Shown here in pieces: positions 24,238 to 32,318 of a stretch of DNA of 44,617 bases (the stretch's first letter is position 1; the number at the start of each line of letters is the position of its first letter). Origin of the DNA: CAYLXX01 sp964387955 (GTDB taxonomy: Bacteria; Patescibacteriota; Microgenomatia; UBA1406; GWC2-37-13); assembly GCA_964387955.1 (NCBI GenBank), contig CAYLXX010000005.1:1-44617 (forward strand), given 5' to 3'. Below the pieces are notes generated by a model. That model saw only the letters and a program-made list of their open reading frames with translations. It did not search any database and was not told where the DNA came from. The position numbers and the translations under genes are program-made.

Positions 24238-24623
24238 GGGGATGACAGGTATCGACGAGAAATTTGCACTTTTACAAATGGTTAGGGCGGATCTATCCGA
24301 TAAATAGAAAAAATTTAATTGCTAATGAGCGATCAGAAGCAGCTGAAGCTTTAGCTTATTCAAATATGCGTTTCGCATATTTGCAAGCCTAAGTTAAGCC
24401 TCTTGTCCAGTTTTCCTCTTGATTTAACTGGATAAAGGGATAAACCAATCGAGATAGAATCTTACGGAGCTCCTGATCGTCCGTACGATCGACAACCCCG
24501 ATCAGAACTTACTGTAGGTTCGGCCGTTTTCCAGCAGTAAGGCTAAAAAGCGGTATATCCCTAGCTAAACATTTGTACCGAGTGTTTTCCCGGACGGCGG
24601 TTCAACTCCGCCCATCTCCACCA
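24238..24623 (+). ncRNA. ssrA: tmRNA
   Basis: About 386 bases. The tRNA-like ends pair as GGGGATG (24238-24244) with CATCTCC (24613-24619) and carry the G3-U70 pair needed for alanine charging; the T arm is GGCGG-TTCAACT-CCGCC and CCA is encoded, unlike the tRNAs here. The most likely tag frame runs from GCT at 24321 to TAA at 24390-24392: 23 residues beginning ANERSEAAEALA and ending FAYLQA. The stop lies just after a 9-bp hairpin (AAATATGCG with CGCATATTT), as in other tmRNAs. The tag end differs from the usual (A)LAA. Confidence 0.95.
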
Positions 24624-24647
24624 ATTATCTTTTGTTATAATTCCCTC

Positions 24648-25256
24648 ATGAAACATGCTCCAGAAGAACTTCATATTCAAGACGTCCAGAAATTAACGCT
24701 TGATGTCTACAAACCTTTTGCCGAAATAATAAGGGAAGTACCTTGGCCACAGTCAGATAGACTTTACGAAAACGACGCTGAACACTCTTTTTCATTAGCT
24801 CTGGTGGGTATGGCATTAGGAGGAACAATTGGTCTAAATCCTGAGAAAATTACTTATTATGCAATTAGTCACGATCTTCCAGAAGTATTTGCAGGAGATG
24901 TATCTGTATGGGATGAAGAAGGTAGAAAGAAAAAAGCAGAAAATGAAGCTGAAGCTGTAAAACGCATCAAAGAAGAATTATATAAAACTCCAGTACTTGG
25001 AGAAGCAGTTGATGAATATAATAAATTTCAAGATGAAGAATCGCGATTTGTCTATGCTCTTGATAAATTAATGCCTTTTATTATGGTAGTAGCCGATGGG
25101 AATTGGTTTAGAAAAATGGGCATCTCGCACGAAAAATTTTTAAAAAAACACGAAGAACAAAGAGTAAAGGTCGCTAAACATCCTGTTGTGCTTCAATGGT
25201 ATGACGAAATGTTTGAACTAACTGAGAGTCAAAAAGACGAATTATTTGATTCTTGA
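24648..25256 (+). CDS. HD-domain phosphohydrolase (YfbR/HDDC2-like)
   Basis: A 202-residue cytoplasmic enzyme. The HD metal site is visible: H46 in ENDAEHSFSLAL, H75-D76 in ISHDLPEVFAGD, and D139 in FVYALDKLMPF. This is the pattern of the 5'-deoxynucleotidase YfbR/HDDC2 group, which removes phosphate from dNMPs; E79 and D84 fit that group as well. The longer in-frame start at 24573 lies inside the tmRNA and is rejected. TATAAT (24636-24641) ends exactly 6 bases before the ATG, beginning 13 bases after the tmRNA end. A small hypothetical gene follows after 19 bases. Confidence 0.85.
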   Translation: MKHAPEELHIQDVQKLTLDVYKPFAEIIREVPWPQSDRLYENDAEHSFSLALVGMALGGTIGLNPEKITYYAISHDLPEVFAGDVSVWDEEGRKKKAENEAEAVKRIKEELYKTPVLGEAVDEYNKFQDEESRFVYALDKLMPFIMVVADGNWFRKMGISHEKFLKKHEEQRVKVAKHPVVLQWYDEMFELTESQKDELFDS

Positions 25257-25275
25257 TAAAATCAAGTAACATAAT

Positions 25276-25599
25276 ATGATAGAAAACTCTATAGTTGACA
25301 GGAAACAAATTCCACCCGACAGTTTGGATTTTATCAATAACCTCAACTTAAAATATGAAGGCGGCCAGTTGAGGGCTGATACTCCAAATGGTAGAAAGGA
25401 AGTACACACAAGCCAAATTAGCTTCCAACCTGTCATCTATTATTTAGAAGCAGGAAAATTGTTTGCTGCAGTTGTCCCTGGTCTATCTCAAGCCCTCTTA
25501 CCTGTACGCTATGACCCTAAACTTTCCGATTACACTTCTTCTCGTCAAGCGGAGTCACGTTCTCAGCAAAGAATTGATGAATACTTTTCTCAAGAATAA
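25276..25599 (+). CDS. Hypothetical soluble protein downstream of the HD gene
   Basis: A 107-residue protein with a predicted beta-rich centre (QISFQPVIYYLEAGKLFAAV) and a polar C-terminus. No domain is recognised. It follows the HD phosphohydrolase by 19 bases, so the two are likely co-transcribed. It ends 4 bases before the end of a convergent gene. Confidence 0.55.
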   Translation: MIENSIVDRKQIPPDSLDFINNLNLKYEGGQLRADTPNGRKEVHTSQISFQPVIYYLEAGKLFAAVVPGLSQALLPVRYDPKLSDYTSSRQAESRSQQRIDEYFSQE

Positions 25600-25603
25600 G
25601 TTA

Positions 25604-26170
25604 TTAAAGCGGTATCGCGCACCCATTTGGCGAATCAGACGAATCATATGTACACCTAACTGTTTCCTGGCAGTTGATTAAAACTCCGTAACATTCATAA
25701 TCGGTGATATTTCCGCTAGTGTAACCTGTGCAAATACAATATCTTTCTATTACCTTATTGTCTACTGGTTGATAATCATGATATATTCTTGGAAAAAATA
25801 TACAAACGACACATATCAGGACTAATACTATAAGTTTCGCAGAGGTATTAAATTTTAATACAAATTCAATTAATTCCAATAAGGCGAAGATGACCAGAGA
25901 AAATATAGTGGTAAGAATAAACGGAGAAATAAATGAGAATAATAAATCTGTTCCAACTCGATTATGAAGATTGCTGAGATGCGTAATGTGAGATAACAAG
26001 CCCACAACAACAGACGAAATTAATGCAGCTATTAGATTGGTTACATGGTGACTTTTTTTTGGTGAAATTTTTAACAGCAGCCACTTAAAAAACAACGATA
26101 ATAAAATATTGAGAGGAATTACTAAAAGTAATAATGGAAAAATTCTAAGCGCTATGGCAATTGCAATCAT
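25604..26170 (-). CDS. Polytopic membrane protein with cysteine-rich outer end
   Basis: About 188 residues with four hydrophobic segments (roughly 3-30, 42-60, 75-105 and 112-130) followed by a C-terminal outer part with six cysteines (YCICTGY, YECYGVLINCQETVRCTY, NGCAIPL), probably disulphide bonded. No family is recognised. I choose the ATG at 26170, with TATCAT (26182-26177) exactly 6 bases before it; a GTG at 26191 is the alternative. DipZ could act on its cysteines. Confidence 0.55.
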   Translation of the reverse strand: MIAIAIALRIFPLLLLVIPLNILLSLFFKWLLLKISPKKSHHVTNLIAALISSVVVGLLSHITHLSNLHNRVGTDLLFSFISPFILTTIFSLVIFALLELIEFVLKFNTSAKLIVLVLICVVCIFFPRIYHDYQPVDNKVIERYCICTGYTSGNITDYECYGVLINCQETVRCTYDSSDSPNGCAIPL

Positions 26171-26226
26171 ATACAAATGATACTTAATCACACATTAATT
26201 ACAAATAATGGTAAAATATACTCCAC

Positions 26227-26718
26227 ATGTTTGGAGCAATACTACTATCTGTACTCTCGCTCTTTAATATCCATAACGCCAACCTCTCAGTAACTAAATC
26301 TGAGATACTCAGTCCTGTGTTATCGATGACTCCTACACCATCACCCACGCCTACAAACACCCCGACTCCGACCCCTTTGCCTACCGCCACTCCTACGCCA
26401 ATTCCTCCAACCAATACGCCCGTACCCTTACCCCCAAGCAATTATGAAGCATTATTTAATCAATACAGTAGTCAGTACGGAGTCGATAAAAATCTTCTTA
26501 AAAAAATCGCTACCTGTGAGTCTGGAATTAATCCCGGAAGTGTGAACGGTATATATGGAGGTATGTTTCAGTTTGCAGAAACGACTTGGATTCAAACAAG
26601 AATTACCATGGGAGCAAATCCCGATGCAAATTTACGTTTCTCTGCGCCTGATGCGATCGAAACTGCCGCCTATAAAATCTCCCGCGGTGGAGTAAATGCC
26701 TGGGCCGGATGTCTGTAG
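26227..26718 (+). CDS. Secreted lysozyme-like muralytic enzyme (transglycosylase/Rpf-like)
   Basis: A 163-residue secreted protein: signal or anchor about 1-20, a TPTP linker (about 36-72), then a lysozyme-fold domain. The phrase LLKKIATCESGINPGSVNG holds the catalytic Glu (CESG), followed by GGMFQFAETTW, as in soluble lytic transglycosylases and resuscitation-promoting factors, and ends with AAYKISRGGVNAWAGCL. It should cut the glycan strands of peptidoglycan. The two cysteines (CESG and the C-terminal GCL) probably bond. The next gene begins 16 bases downstream, so the two are likely an operon. Confidence 0.8.
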   Translation: MFGAILLSVLSLFNIHNANLSVTKSEILSPVLSMTPTPSPTPTNTPTPTPLPTATPTPIPPTNTPVPLPPSNYEALFNQYSSQYGVDKNLLKKIATCESGINPGSVNGIYGGMFQFAETTWIQTRITMGANPDANLRFSAPDAIETAAYKISRGGVNAWAGCL

Positions 26719-26734
26719 TATGATAAAATGGACC

Positions 26735-27226
26735 ATGTCAAGAAGAAATATCGTAATAGTGGTTCTATCTATTTTCATCCTCATCTTCCTCTTCAGTGTT
26801 CTCTCAAAATCCAAAATAGTCAATGCACCCGAACAAAACATCGAACAAATTACCTCTGTTAGCGAATCAACTCCTAATAGTATCAACACTCCAACGATAT
26901 CTTCAGAAAATAATATAAATATCGCCGTTAACTATCCCGCTCCTAATTCAATCGTGAAAAGAACTTTTGTAGTTCACGGGCAAGTAAGAGTATTTGAAAA
27001 TCAATTTAATATCAGAGTAAAAAATGCTGCTGGCAATATTATATTTGAAAAAAGTGCTTTAGCCAACGTTCCTAATTCCAAAAATTATGGTATATTTAAC
27101 GAACAAATCACACTCTCTCAATCAGTACAATCTGGTGAAAAAATTATATTGGAAGTATTTGATTATTCAGCAAAAGATGGCAGCGAAATCGACAAGATCA
27201 CAATACCCTTAAAATTTATTCCTTAG
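26735..27226 (+). CDS. Membrane-anchored Gmad2-domain protein
   Basis: A 163-residue protein. One membrane helix (about 5-24: IVIVVLSIFILIFLFSVLS), a polar linker, and a C-terminal Ig-like domain. 'NIAVNYPAPNSIVKRTFVVHGQVRVFENQF' followed by a conserved hydrophobic end is the Gmad2 family, first noted in spore-germination proteins and now common in surface proteins. It follows the muralytic enzyme and could bind the wall. The ATG at 26735 is preferred over in-frame ATGs at 26696 and 26720; TAAAAT (26724-26729) ends 5 bases before it. Confidence 0.75.
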   Translation: MSRRNIVIVVLSIFILIFLFSVLSKSKIVNAPEQNIEQITSVSESTPNSINTPTISSENNINIAVNYPAPNSIVKRTFVVHGQVRVFENQFNIRVKNAAGNIIFEKSALANVPNSKNYGIFNEQITLSQSVQSGEKIILEVFDYSAKDGSEIDKITIPLKFIP

Positions 27227-27617
27227 TAACTTTTCTCAAGCGAGTCACATGGACTATCTGCATCACATCACCATTGGGGAGAACAATTTGACTAAGGTTA
27301 GAATTACGTTGATATTCACGAACATAATCTGACAATGCGTCTTGTGCATCTTTCATCTCGGTTCTCATGCCTTTGATTTTTTCGGCAATTAATGAAACTG
27401 CCGGTTCTTTCATAATTCTTTGCTTAATGGCGTTTTTTTTACGAGTTTCTTCCTTCACTTTCAGTTGTTGCTCGGCATATTCTTTATCGTTATTAAACGA
27501 GTCATTTAACATATCGTTTTGCTCTTTAATTTTTCCTTTAATTACATCAATATCGGCCAGATAACGATTGATCAAACTCTCCATTTCCAATTGTGAAGTA
27601 GCTTTATTTTCATCCAT
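27216..27617 (-). CDS. Cytoplasmic coiled-coil protein
   Basis: A 133-residue highly charged helical protein; residues about 10-105 are a long coiled coil and the end (SQIVLPNGDVMQIVHVTRLRKVTKE) could be a small beta unit. No family is recognised. Its end overlaps the Gmad2 gene by 11 bases on the opposite strand. It might be a scaffold or a phage-like structural helper; nothing in the sequence decides. Confidence 0.55.
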   Translation of the reverse strand: MDENKATSQLEMESLINRYLADIDVIKGKIKEQNDMLNDSFNNDKEYAEQQLKVKEETRKKNAIKQRIMKEPAVSLIAEKIKGMRTEMKDAQDALSDYVREYQRNSNLSQIVLPNGDVMQIVHVTRLRKVTKE

Positions 27618-27680
27618 AGCGAACTATCACTATATAGGTTGGAATATTATGTTGTCAACGGTAAATGCTAAAATGGTACT

Positions 27681-27956
27681 ATGACTCTCACTGTCGCTTT
27701 TTTTACATATATTGTCCGCTGTTGCGATGGAAGTTTTTATATCGGACAAACCAATAACTTGCAAAGAAGACTTCTCCAGCATAATGGACTGAAAAGCGGC
27801 GGCGCGTACTATACAAAATTTAAGAGACCCGTAGAACTAGTATATTTTGAGACGTATCCTACTCTCACTCTGGCGATGAGGCGTGAACATGAGTTAAAAA
27901 AACTCACTCATAAACAAAAGGGTAAAATGTGCAAAGATTTCAAGATTCATCCCTGA
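27681..27956 (+). CDS. GIY-YIG nuclease-domain protein (UPF0213-like)
   Basis: A 91-residue protein that is one GIY-YIG domain: TYIVRCCDGSFYIGQTNNLQ carries the two beta strands (here TYIV instead of GIY, and YIG intact), R28-R29 follow, and the catalytic Glu lies in MRREHELKKLT. Stand-alone members such as YhbQ are widespread; their DNA role is not settled. TAAAAT (27669-27674) ends exactly 6 bases before the ATG. Its end overlaps the HNH gene by 17 bases. Confidence 0.85.
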   Translation: MTLTVAFFTYIVRCCDGSFYIGQTNNLQRRLLQHNGLKSGGAYYTKFKRPVELVYFETYPTLTLAMRREHELKKLTHKQKGKMCKDFKIHP

Positions 27957-28359
27957 TATTTAATACATTTTTTCGAGATTTTTTAAAATCATATAGTGTC
28001 TTGAAGAACTTTCTCTTAACGTGTGCGAGTTGAATTCCAGGCCAAACAATTTTTTCCTCTAAAGCTTTTTTATCCCAAGCATCGTGACATCTGTTATCTT
28101 CTCCATTACATAAACCTACTGCGTTGTACATCTCATCTACTCCTCCCATTGAAGACGGAACAATATGGTGAACATAAAGTTTTTTTGCATCTACACCACA
28201 ATCTGCGCAAACACCCTTTTGTTTTTTACGAACTAGGTTTCTTACCTCGGGTGGAAAAGCATATAATCCAAGCGCAATTACTGTAGCTGTTAAATTTAGG
28301 TTAAGCGCAATTTGCTCCTTGATTCCAAACGCCTGATCAGGCTGTATTGATTCATTCAT
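27940..28359 (-). CDS. HNH endonuclease-domain protein
   Basis: A 139-residue protein. Zinc and catalytic residues are clear: CADCGVDAKKLYVHHIVPSS, then NAVGLCNGEDNRCHD, giving two CxxC-like zinc pairs (CADC and C...C) and the HH/N/H catalytic set of the HNH fold. A hydrophobic N-terminal part (LNLTATVIALGLYAFP) precedes it. Its start lies 6 bases after the stop of the 286-residue gene, so the two form a pair. It may be a defence, mobile-element or repair nuclease. Confidence 0.8.
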   Translation of the reverse strand: MNESIQPDQAFGIKEQIALNLNLTATVIALGLYAFPPEVRNLVRKKQKGVCADCGVDAKKLYVHHIVPSSMGGVDEMYNAVGLCNGEDNRCHDAWDKKALEEKIVWPGIQLAHVKRKFFKTLYDFKKSRKNVLNIRDES

Positions 28360-28365
28360 AATAAA

Positions 28366-29226
28366 CTAAGCTGCAGCTGCTAGAAGTAATTGCTCATGAG
28401 ATTCTGTGTTTAATCTTTCCATCTCGTCTAAGCGTTCATGAATCAAATCAATATTCGTGTTGGTGCGTGTTTCTGGCTTTAAATGATTATCCAAACTTAT
28501 TTTGCATAAATTAATACCTTTTCCTATTTTAGCAAACAAATCTTCCTTCCACATATTCACATCTGCATCTGAAAGACCATAAAAAGGTAGATATGTGCCT
28601 GTCTCTACTACTGACTTTCGTCCTTGTTCGTCTAAATATGTATAAAAGCCCAATTTCGTCTGCGGATCTTCATCTGAGTACTGCATTTTCCCAAGAGACA
28701 CAACTAACACTGGCATATCGGAAGTTGCTTGCAACCCCGCCCGGCGCCGCTTTCGGCCTACAAAGCTACCTATCTGAAGTGTGACATCAAACCCACATAT
28801 AGCTTCATCCCCTTTCACTATAAGAACATCGGCCCCTTTTTGGTAATAAGGCCCTTGCTGGGGATTGGAAGTATCAATAGATGTTGGAGGCAGTACCACG
28901 CTCATCCTTTCTCTTTCCAAGACAGGTTGGAGAGTCGCGGCCAAATTAGTTGCAAAAACGGCTTCGGACAACAATACTCTACCCCAATCATACATAGCAG
29001 CACTTTCTACCTCGCCACCAGTATAAACATTAATATAATCCTCTAAAGTTTTTTTTCGAAGATCAACATGTTTTAGATCAGACTGATGTTCAATGATTGA
29101 AGTGTGGTTGCGGAGAGGCAATGGTGCAGCAACCAAATTACGATAACGGGACACAAAGCCGGCGACGTTTTGGGCTCTTTCCGATTCAATGTCAGAAAGA
29201 GGGTTTAGGACTACCGCCTCTGTCAT
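28366..29226 (-). CDS. Unknown protein, possible restriction-endonuclease-like fold, paired with HNH gene
   Basis: A 286-residue soluble protein from the ATG at 29226 (a TTG at 29247 would add seven residues). The middle reads KGADVLIVKGDEAICGFDVT, then LQIGSFVGRKRRRAGL: an Asp, 12-14 residues, then Asp-x-Thr on a beta strand, followed by basic residues. This resembles the D...(D/E)xK core of PD-(D/E)xK nucleases but lacks the lysine at its usual place, so it may be inactive or diverged. The C-terminus is helical. It is the first gene of a two-gene unit with an HNH nuclease. Function not recognised. Confidence 0.55.
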   Translation of the reverse strand: MTEAVVLNPLSDIESERAQNVAGFVSRYRNLVAAPLPLRNHTSIIEHQSDLKHVDLRKKTLEDYINVYTGGEVESAAMYDWGRVLLSEAVFATNLAATLQPVLERERMSVVLPPTSIDTSNPQQGPYYQKGADVLIVKGDEAICGFDVTLQIGSFVGRKRRRAGLQATSDMPVLVVSLGKMQYSDEDPQTKLGFYTYLDEQGRKSVVETGTYLPFYGLSDADVNMWKEDLFAKIGKGINLCKISLDNHLKPETRTNTNIDLIHERLDEMERLNTESHEQLLLAAAA

Positions 29227-29396
29227 TGCTTGGGAATATTTTGACAAAGGTTTTTTGGACTTGCAAGCGCATTATACTCTAGGCTCATCAATTTAATTAC
29301 ACATCTATTACAGAACTCTTTCTGACGCTTTATATCGATGAGTTATTCTTATAGTAATTGTTTTTATAAATTTTTTTGTTGAAAGGAGGTGACAAA

Positions 29397-30050
29397 ATGG
29401 CTAAAACAGTAATCGGTGTTTTTGACATGGAAGATAATGCTCAGTCAGCAATCGAAGAGTTGCGTGATCTAGGATATGATCCCAAAGATATGTCCATCAT
29501 CATGAAAGATACGCGAGAAGCCGAAAGGTTGGGCAATGGCTCAGGAGTTAACGTAGCCAGCGGAGCTGCAACTGGCGCAGTCACTGGAGCAGTTGTGGGA
29601 GGCTTAGCTGGATTACTTGTTGGTATCGGTGCGATTGCTATACCAGGAGTGGGAGCCTTTCTAATAGGTGGTCCGCTGGCAGTTGCTTTGGGACTCACCG
29701 GAGCCGCTGCCTCGACTACAACTGGCGTCGCTACTGGAGCGATTGCAGGAGGACTTATTGGTGCACTGATGTCTTTTGGGATTCCCGAAGATCAAGCAAA
29801 GCGATACGAAGAGCGCATTCAGGCAGGCGGTATTTTACTTGCAGTACCGACCATTGATAGACGCAGTAATGAAGTGCAAGATATTTTGTCCGAAAATGGT
29901 GCGGCTGATGTGAGTGCACTCAACTTACCCGAAGACTATGAAGAAAGTGATGCACGAGGAGTGACGAATGCGCCTGAGGACGAAGAGTATGTTAATAGTC
30001 GCTATGCCTATCGACATCGAACTTTGCGCAATCAGCGGCGAATCAAGTAA
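29397..30050 (+). CDS. YflT/GSP17M-like stress protein with glycine-rich hydrophobic core
   Basis: A 217-residue protein. Residues 1-45 (AKTVIGVFDMEDNAQSAIEE) match the heat-induced stress protein YflT / general stress protein 17M N-terminal domain. Residues about 50-125 are an unusual Gly/Ala-rich hydrophobic stretch (GAATGAVTGAVVGGLAGLLV) likely to enter or coat membranes. The rest is polar and ends basic. The start at 29397 follows AAAGGAGGTGA by 4-7 bases, one of the few strong ribosome sites here, so it should be well expressed. TATAGT about 47 bases upstream is a possible -10. Confidence 0.75.
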   Translation: MAKTVIGVFDMEDNAQSAIEELRDLGYDPKDMSIIMKDTREAERLGNGSGVNVASGAATGAVTGAVVGGLAGLLVGIGAIAIPGVGAFLIGGPLAVALGLTGAAASTTTGVATGAIAGGLIGALMSFGIPEDQAKRYEERIQAGGILLAVPTIDRRSNEVQDILSENGAADVSALNLPEDYEESDARGVTNAPEDEEYVNSRYAYRHRTLRNQRRIK

Positions 30051-30056
30051 GAGAAG

Positions 30057-30665
30057 TTAGTTAACTTGTACAGTAAAAGTACGAGTGACTAATGAGCTTA
30101 TATTCCCGACTTGATCTTTGGCCTCAATGGCAAACGTATGAGTACCATTGACTAGGTTCTGGAAGCACGGAGACATATTATTTGTCCAACCGCTCCAGAC
30201 CGAGTCAAATTGGTACTGAACAAAAAGGTTGGGAGAACTTGAGGTTTCATCATAAAGTTTGACTGGGAAACAGACATTGCTGGAGTTTATAGTCACTCCA
30301 TCCTGAGGACCTGCGATTGCTGTGAAACTCGGAGGCGTAATGTCTTTGGTTGGCTCTTGAGTTGGAGAAGGAGTAACTGTGGGAGTTGCAGTCTTAGCCG
30401 AAGCGGTTGCAACTCCTGCGACTTTGGGCGCTGCTGTAGCTTGCCATTCTTCTACAAGCCGTGCGTTATGAACCAGGGTGTGTTGCGCGTCTTTGATCTG
30501 ATTTAATAAAAAAACCGAATATATGCAGGTCAAAATCACCATGAATCGGAAAACTTTAGTGACTGGATCAAGAGTCCTAAGATAGGCTTTCGCCTGAAAA
30601 ATGGCGACTCGTATCCAGCTTCTAACAATATCTAAGTCTATCTTTTTACTTGCAAACCATTTCAT
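30057..30665 (-). CDS. Membrane-anchored protein with bacterial Ig-like domain
   Basis: A 202-residue protein: cytoplasmic basic N-terminus (about 1-38), one membrane helix (about 39-58), a Thr/Ala/Pro-rich linker (about 75-110), and an outer beta-sandwich (about 110-202) with 'CFPVKLYDETSSSPNLFVQYQFD', 'GTHTFAIEAKDQVGN' and a final strand TRTFTVQVN, as in Ig-like/Y_Y_Y domains. Two cysteines may pair. On the minus strand TATAAT (30679-30674) lies 8 bases before the ATG. Confidence 0.65.
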   Translation of the reverse strand: MKWFASKKIDLDIVRSWIRVAIFQAKAYLRTLDPVTKVFRFMVILTCIYSVFLLNQIKDAQHTLVHNARLVEEWQATAAPKVAGVATASAKTATPTVTPSPTQEPTKDITPPSFTAIAGPQDGVTINSSNVCFPVKLYDETSSSPNLFVQYQFDSVWSGWTNNMSPCFQNLVNGTHTFAIEAKDQVGNISSLVTRTFTVQVN

Positions 30666-30699
30666 AAGGGCACATTATACCATTTGGCCCATCAAAATG

Positions 30700-30945
30700 C
30701 TACGATCTGACAAGTTTTTTCTTGAGAAAGCCTCTCCCGACAAGAAAGTACGCAGCTGAGAAAATAAGAAACGTGATTATTGAGGTTGAAAATGAACTAA
30801 ACATTATGCCCGTCAAACTACCAGACACAATAATAATACCCATGAATAATACATCGATACCTGAATGCTTATCAGAAAGAATATCGATAACAATCAACAA
30901 TATGCCAGTCATCATAAGAAGATAATTGAAATCAGCGAGTATCAT
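30700..30945 (-). CDS. Small membrane protein with three hydrophobic segments
   Basis: An 81-residue protein, mostly hydrophobic (MTGILLIVIDILSDKHSGID, then two more helices to about residue 70) with a basic end. No family is recognised. It starts 23 bases from the divergent endonuclease Q gene. Confidence 0.55.
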   Translation of the reverse strand: MILADFNYLLMMTGILLIVIDILSDKHSGIDVLFMGIIIVSGSLTGIMFSSFSTSIITFLIFSAAYFLVGRGFLKKKLVRS

Positions 30946-30968
30946 AGGTTCATGTTACAATATTGTTT

Positions 30969-32318
30969 ATGCAGATTGTTGCAGACTTACAACTTCATTC
31001 TAAATATTCCCGAGCAGTCTCACAGAAAATGGATTTGTTTGAAATTGCTCGCTGGTCTTCGAGAAAAGGTATACAACTTGTAGCTACAGGCGATTGGCAG
31101 CACCCTTTATATTTTAAAGAGATCACTACTCATCTGACCGAAGTATCGGAGGGAATTTATGAGTTAAAGAAAAAGCCTGAAGAACAAAAACATGCTGTAT
31201 ATTTTTTACTTTCCTCTGAAATTTCCAGTATTTATATGCAAGGCGGTAAGCAGCGCCGCGTCCACAACCTCGTCTTTTCGCCATCGATTGAAACCTGTCA
31301 GAAAGTGATTAAAGAGCTGCAACGACGCGGCGCCAATCTCATGTCAGACGGGCGACCAATTGTTGGTATCTCGTCAAAAAATCTTTTGGAGATGCTGCTG
31401 ACAATCGATAAAAATATTCTCCTTATCCCCGCCCATGCTTGGACTCCGTGGTTCTCGATATTCGGATCAAAGTCTGGATTTGACAGTATCGAAGAATGTT
31501 TTGAGGAATATGCCAAATATATTTATGCCATTGAAACTGGTTTATCGTCAGACCCTATAATGAATTGGCAAATACCAGATTTAGACACTCGATCGATTGT
31601 GTCATTTTCCGATGCACACTCAGGACCCAAACTAGGTCGTGAGGCAACTGTCTTTGTCAGTAATAATAAGACAAATACTCTACTCACCTTTAACGACGTT
31701 GGAGAGGCGATGAAGCAGGGGAATGGTAATTATAAAATTGGTTACACTATCGAGTTTTTTCCTGAAGAGGGTAAATATCACTGGTCGGGACACAGAGCCT
31801 GTGGCATACGCTACTCCCCTGAAGAAATTAAACAGAAAGGTATTATCTGCCCTGTTTGCAAAAAACCGTTAACAATCGGCGTTGAAAACAGAGTCAATGA
31901 TTTATCCACTAAGGTTTTAACAAAAGACGATTTGACATATGTAAAAAATGCCGCAGGCGTAACGTTTGTTGGTGATAAAGAGAAAAAGCGCCGCCCTTTT
32001 GTCTCACTTATCCCCCTTCTTGAAGTCGTCACTGAGCTCGAGGGCGGCTCACCTGTTAAAGCTCTCAGGCGCTATGATCATCTTCTGGAAACAGTCGGCA
32101 CTGAATTTGATATCCTGTTGAGGAAATCATACGAGGAGTTAGAAAAACAAGGAGGAAAAGATTTATCTCAAGCTATCAGAATTATAAGAGATCGGGAAGT
32201 TTTCGTGGATCCCGGCTACGACGGAGTTTTTGGTACAGTACAAATTTTTAAACACCATGCTCAAACGCCAACCGAAGAACCCAAAAAAGACGACACCCAA
32301 CAAACCAGTCTTTTTTGA
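30969..32318 (+). CDS. Endonuclease Q family DNA repair nuclease (PHP domain plus zinc finger)
   Basis: A 449-residue protein. Residues 1-235 form a PHP phosphoesterase domain: ADLQLHSKYS, ATGDWQHP, LLSSEIS, IPAHAWTPWFSIFGSKSG and SFSDAHS supply the metal-binding His/Asp set. Next comes a zinc ribbon (HRACG...CPVCKKPLTIGV) and an EndoQ C-terminal region (GGSPVKALRRYDHLL, VDPGYDGVFGTV). EndoQ nicks DNA 5' of uracil, hypoxanthine and abasic sites. The start is the ATG at 30969 (TACAAT, 30956-30961, 7 bases upstream), not the TTG at 30963. The next gene starts inside its end. Confidence 0.9.
   Translation: MQIVADLQLHSKYSRAVSQKMDLFEIARWSSRKGIQLVATGDWQHPLYFKEITTHLTEVSEGIYELKKKPEEQKHAVYFLLSSEISSIYMQGGKQRRVHNLVFSPSIETCQKVIKELQRRGANLMSDGRPIVGISSKNLLEMLLTIDKNILLIPAHAWTPWFSIFGSKSGFDSIEECFEEYAKYIYAIETGLSSDPIMNWQIPDLDTRSIVSFSDAHSGPKLGREATVFVSNNKTNTLLTFNDVGEAMKQGNGNYKIGYTIEFFPEEGKYHWSGHRACGIRYSPEEIKQKGIICPVCKKPLTIGVENRVNDLSTKVLTKDDLTYVKNAAGVTFVGDKEKKRRPFVSLIPLLEVVTELEGGSPVKALRRYDHLLETVGTEFDILLRKSYEELEKQGGKDLSQAIRIIRDREVFVDPGYDGVFGTVQIFKHHAQTPTEEPKKDDTQQTSLF

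Noticed and set aside
24573..24647. Extended N-terminus of the HD protein inside the tmRNA 3' end
   Set aside because: The extra residues are translated from the tmRNA acceptor arm; a -10 and an ATG follow directly after it.
28366..29247. Clear restriction-modification system
   Set aside because: No methyltransferase motif is found near the HNH pair, and the nuclease core of the larger protein is uncertain, so only a candidate two-gene unit is claimed.
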